NCBI GenBank assembly: GCA_963829845.1
Contig: CAWHKD010000006.1
Coordinates: 62,001-126,000, forward strand
DNA from: Gaiellasilicea sp963829845
GTDB lineage: Bacteria; Actinomycetota; Thermoleophilia; Gaiellales; Gaiellaceae
Length of the DNA stretch: 64,000 nucleotides
Direction: 5' to 3'
Below, piece by piece: positions 62,022 to 64,000 of this stretch. The position numbers and the translations under genes are program-made. Position 1 is the first letter of the stretch, and each line of letters starts with the position of its first letter. Under the pieces are notes generated by a model, which was not told where the DNA came from, searched no databases, and was given only the letters and a program-made list of their open reading frames with translations.

Positions 62022-62251
62022 GACGAATTCTCATGCTCGCGGCGATCGGCATCTTCCTCTGGGCCGCCTTCGCCCGTTCCTCCGACGCTTCCGACCCGGC
62101 ACGGCGGTACGTCGTGCAGCCGTACGACACGCTCTGGTCGATCGCGGCGCGCGGGTACGACGACCCGCGCCAGGGCGTCTGGGAGATCAAGGAGCGGAAC
62201 GGGCTGCGCGGGGCGACGATCGTTCCGGGCCAGGTGCTCGTCCTCCCGTAG
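62015..62251 (+). CDS. SOS-regulated membrane-anchored LysM protein (YneA/ChiZ-like)
   Basis: 78 residues from the ATG at 62015: MFGRILMLAAIGIFLWAAFARS is a single membrane anchor, then a LysM domain (RYVVQPYDTLWSIAARGYDDPRQGVWEIKERNGL...PGQVLVLP). A short TM-plus-LysM protein under LexA control is the hallmark of SOS cell-division suppressors: YneA in Bacillus, ChiZ/Rv2719c in mycobacteria, DivS in Corynebacterium. It probably delays division after DNA damage. A GTG start at 61991 is possible but would place codons inside box 1 and upstream of the predicted transcription start. lexA itself is not adjacent. Confidence 0.82.
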   Translation: MFGRILMLAAIGIFLWAAFARSSDASDPARRYVVQPYDTLWSIAARGYDDPRQGVWEIKERNGLRGATIVPGQVLVLP

Positions 62252-62263
62252 CACCGGCGCCCC

Positions 62264-62348
62264 AGGAGCGCGTGGCGAAATGACGGCTGAGCCGCCGTGC
62301 CGCGCTGTTCGTCCCCCAGCGACGAGCGCCATTCCGCCACGCCCTCCT
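62264..62348. repeat. Palindromic intergenic repeat, copy 2
   Basis: AGGAGCGCGTGGCGAAAT (62264-62281) is mirrored by ATTCCGCCACGCCCTCCT (62331-62348) with two mismatches. It shares GCGAAAT..CGGCTGAG and CATTCCGCCA..CCCTCCTAG with the copy at 57628. Confidence 0.6.
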
Positions 62349-62359
62349 AGACTGGCGGC

Positions 62360-63337
62360 GTGGACATGGACGTCGTCTTCCTTGGCACCGCCGGCTCGAT
62401 GCCGACCGCACGTCGCGGCCCGTCGGCGACGCTCGTGCGCCGCGGCGGTGAGCGGCTGCTGATCGACTGCGGCGAGGGCACGCAGCGCCAGCTGCTCCGC
62501 TCCGATCTCGGCCTCGTCGACCTGCAGGAGATCTTCCTGACCCACTTCCACGCCGACCACTTCCTCGGCCTGCCGGGGATGCTGAAGACGTTCGCCCTCC
62601 GCGGACGCGAGCTGCCGCTGACGCTCTACGGGCCGCGCGGCCTCGACGAGCTCTACCAGTCGCTGCGCCGGATCTTCGGGCGGCTCACCTTCGAGGTCGC
62701 CGTCGTCGAACTCGCGGCCGACGCCGTGCTGCCGCGCGACGGCTACGCGCTGCGCACCTTCCCGACGCGCCACGGGCGCGACGCAATCGGCTACGCCCTC
62801 GTCGAGGAGGTGCGCCCAGGCCGCTTCGACGTCGAGGTGGCCGACGCGCTCGGAGTTCCGTTCGGACGGGAGCGCGGCGTCCTCCAAAACGGCGACGCCG
62901 TGACGCTCGCAGACGGGCGGACCGTGACGCCGGAGCAGGTGCTCGGCGAGTCGCGTCCGGGCCGGAAGATCGTGCTCACGGGCGACACGGCTCCGTCAGA
63001 CCTCGTCGTTGAGGCCGCGTTCGGCGCCGACCTGCTCGTTCACGAGGCGACGTTCTGCGAGGAGGAAGCCGAGCGCGCCGTCGAGACGGAGCACTCGACC
63101 GCGCTCGAGGCAGCGCGCGTCGCGAAAGACGCGAACGTGCGCCTGCTCGCGCTGACCCACAGCTCGAGTCGCTACAGCGGTGGCGACATCGAGCGGGAGG
63201 CGCGGACGGTCTTCGCGGACACGGTCGTGCCGCGTGACTTCGATCTGATCGAGGTGCCGTATCCAGAGCGGGGCAGCCCGGAGCTCGTCAAGCGCGGCGC
63301 ACGGCTGCCGCGGGCTGAAGTACCCTCCGGCCCATGA
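62360..63337 (+). CDS. rnz: Ribonuclease Z
   Basis: 325 residues. Metallo-beta-lactamase fold: LGTAGSMPTARRGPSATLV, LIDCGEGTQRQLL, zinc motif THFHADHFLGLPG (His62, His64, Asp66, His67), VLTGDT, VHEATF and ALTHSSSRY. It cuts the 3' trailer from tRNA precursors, fitting the absence of encoded CCA in the three tRNAs here. GTG at 62360 or ATG at 62366 may be the start. Confidence 0.93.
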   Translation: MDMDVVFLGTAGSMPTARRGPSATLVRRGGERLLIDCGEGTQRQLLRSDLGLVDLQEIFLTHFHADHFLGLPGMLKTFALRGRELPLTLYGPRGLDELYQSLRRIFGRLTFEVAVVELAADAVLPRDGYALRTFPTRHGRDAIGYALVEEVRPGRFDVEVADALGVPFGRERGVLQNGDAVTLADGRTVTPEQVLGESRPGRKIVLTGDTAPSDLVVEAAFGADLLVHEATFCEEEAERAVETEHSTALEAARVAKDANVRLLALTHSSSRYSGGDIEREARTVFADTVVPRDFDLIEVPYPERGSPELVKRGARLPRAEVPSGP

Positions 63338-63439
63338 GCGTCGCTCGCCTTCGGCTCGCTCCCGCGGGGGAAACCATGTTTCCCGCGCGAGCCCCCTTCT
63401 TGGGTCATGTGGGGGAACTTCCAGGCTCACCCCCTAAAG

Positions 63440-63466
63440 CTCATCGTGCGAGACTCGCACGATGAG
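63440..63466 (+). promoter_or_regulatory. Perfect hairpin covering the DUF2007 start codon
   Basis: CTCATCGTGCGA (63440-63451) and TCGCACGATGAG (63455-63466) form a 12-bp perfect stem with a 3-nt loop. The ATG at 63462 lies in the right arm. It may be a DNA operator or an RNA hairpin that hides the start. Confidence 0.5.
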
Positions 63467-63719
63467 CGAGATGGTGCAGGTCGCCCTTGCGGAGGACGCC
63501 ACCGAGGCGGAGGAGATCCAGGCGCTGCTCGAGGACGCGGGCATCGCGTCGGAGGTCACGCCGGACGACGACTCGGACTCGTTGAAGATCCTCGTCCCCG
63601 AGGACGCAGTCGAGTCCGCGCAGGACGTCATCGAGCTGGCGCCTGCCGACGAGGAGACTCACGCCGGAGGTGTAGCGCCTCGTCCGTCGGGCGCGCTAGG
63701 ATCGCGCTCGACCCTTTAA
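63462..63719 (+). CDS. DUF2007-like protein
   Basis: 85 residues. VQVALAEDATEAEEIQALLEDAGIASEVTPDDDSDSLKILVPEDAVESAQDVIEL matches DUF2007, a small alpha/beta domain said to act in signalling. The C-terminal ~20 residues are Pro/Ser/Arg-rich. A second ATG at 63471 could be the real start if the hairpin at 63440-63466 is an upstream operator. No clear ribosome site precedes either. Confidence 0.7.
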   Translation: MSEMVQVALAEDATEAEEIQALLEDAGIASEVTPDDDSDSLKILVPEDAVESAQDVIELAPADEETHAGGVAPRPSGALGSRSTL

Positions 63720-63720
63720 C

Positions 63721-63738
63721 CCGGTCCAGAGAGGCCGG
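63721..63738 (+). promoter_or_regulatory. PyrR-binding loop in the pyr leader
   Basis: TCCAGAGAGG flanked by CCGG on both sides matches the conserved PyrR-binding RNA (UCCAGAGAGGCU). It lies 22 bp before the pyrR start, just upstream of the ribosome site AAGGATGGGAG. With UMP, PyrR would bind here and reduce expression of the pyr operon, by translational block as in mycobacteria. Confidence 0.8.
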
Positions 63739-63760
63739 AAAGGATGGGAGTGAACAGGGG

Positions 63761-64000
63761 ATGAGCACGCACCTTCCCGACCGCCATGCGGTCAGGACAC
63801 TGCTGGGCAAGGTCCTTCTAGATGCGGAGGGCCTCGAGCGCACTCTCTCGCGGATCGCGCATGAGATCATCGAGCGCAACGACGATCTCAGCCGGCTCGC
63901 ACTCGTCGGCATCCACACCCGCGGCGTCCCGATCGCCGAGCGGCTGGCCGGGCTGATCGAGGAGCGGAGCGGGGAGGAGGTCGAGCTCGGCGCGGTCGAC
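63761..64000 (+). CDS. pyrR: Bifunctional pyr operon regulator / uracil phosphoribosyltransferase (partial)
   Basis: The first 80 codons read MSTHLPDRHAVRTLLG then KVLLDAEGLERTLSRIAHEIIERN and LALVGIHTRGVPIAERLAGLIEE, the N-terminus of PyrR, before the window ends. The upstream PyrR-binding loop supports the call. PyrR senses UMP/UTP and PRPP and controls pyrimidine synthesis genes, which should follow to the right. Confidence 0.9.
   Translation, partial: MSTHLPDRHAVRTLLGKVLLDAEGLERTLSRIAHEIIERNDDLSRLALVGIHTRGVPIAERLAGLIEERSGEEVELGAVD

Overview
The window is GC-rich, densely packed chromosomal DNA of an actinobacterial type, most likely class Thermoleophilia (Gaiellales/Solirubrobacterales-like). 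This placement is an inference from gene content: WhiA, coproheme-type HemQ, the Gram-positive/actinobacterial SOS box CGAAC-N4-GTTCG, a PyrR-type pyr leader, frequent GTG/TTG starts and ATGA/GTGA overlaps. Nothing in the window gives a species name.

Layout. 1-7 kb: secreted subtilase, tRNA-Leu(CAG), thioesterase, Rsm22-like methyltransferase, BCP peroxiredoxin and small membrane proteins. 6.5-10.3 kb (minus): two tandem secreted glycoside-hydrolase-like paralogues, hemQ, and a lipoprotein whose frame continues through an in-frame UGA at a U-x-x-C redox motif, which I read as a selenoprotein. 10.3-16.8 kb: uvrC, GNAT, flippase-like protein, proline-pathway P5C dehydrogenase, alkyltransferase and whiA. 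17-23.8 kb: an M32 carboxypeptidase, then the lower-glycolysis run gap-VOC-pgk-tpiA-gpmI and an ECF sigma factor. 24-29.4 kb: phosphoesterase, DUF3467, argS with a lost HIGH motif, and a glpX-fba pair. Together with gap/pgk/tpiA/gpmI, the glpX-fba pair covers much of glycolysis and gluconeogenesis. 29.4-36.8 kb: secreted proteins, hydrolase, an aminotransferase-cupin-SDR operon, an ArsR-SRPBCC pair with a clear operator, and carbonic anhydrase.

38.5-43.7 kb is accessory DNA. A 42-bp copy of the 3' half of tRNA-Gly(CCC) lies 4.8 kb from the intact tRNA. Between the two copies are small secreted proteins, a four-half-site operator, and a heavily frameshifted BTAD/cyclase/STAND regulator. An integrase N-terminal fragment lies just outside the left copy.

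51.07-53.53 kb is a second integrated remnant, in the 3' end of a corA-type gene. It has a 28-bp att duplication, tandem 11-bp arm-like repeats at both ends, and an excisionase-integrase chimera. Between and after these regions (44-50 kb and 53.5-64 kb) are core-type genes: patatin, amidase, HerA-like ATPase, CorA, MFS transporter, QueF, tRNA-Arg(CCG), M43 protease, the DgcA/DgcN D-glutamate pair, an SOS-controlled LysM protein resembling YneA/ChiZ, RNase Z, DUF2007, and the start of pyrR behind a PyrR-binding loop.

Several conserved genes (gap, M32 carboxypeptidase, dgcN) each carry a single +1 frameshift. This is more likely assembly error than biology and should be kept in mind when reading any broken gene here. 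The best candidates for new biology are the Sec lipoprotein next to hemQ, the SOS-box/LysM gene, and the tRNA-Gly island with its symmetric operator and very small secreted peptide.
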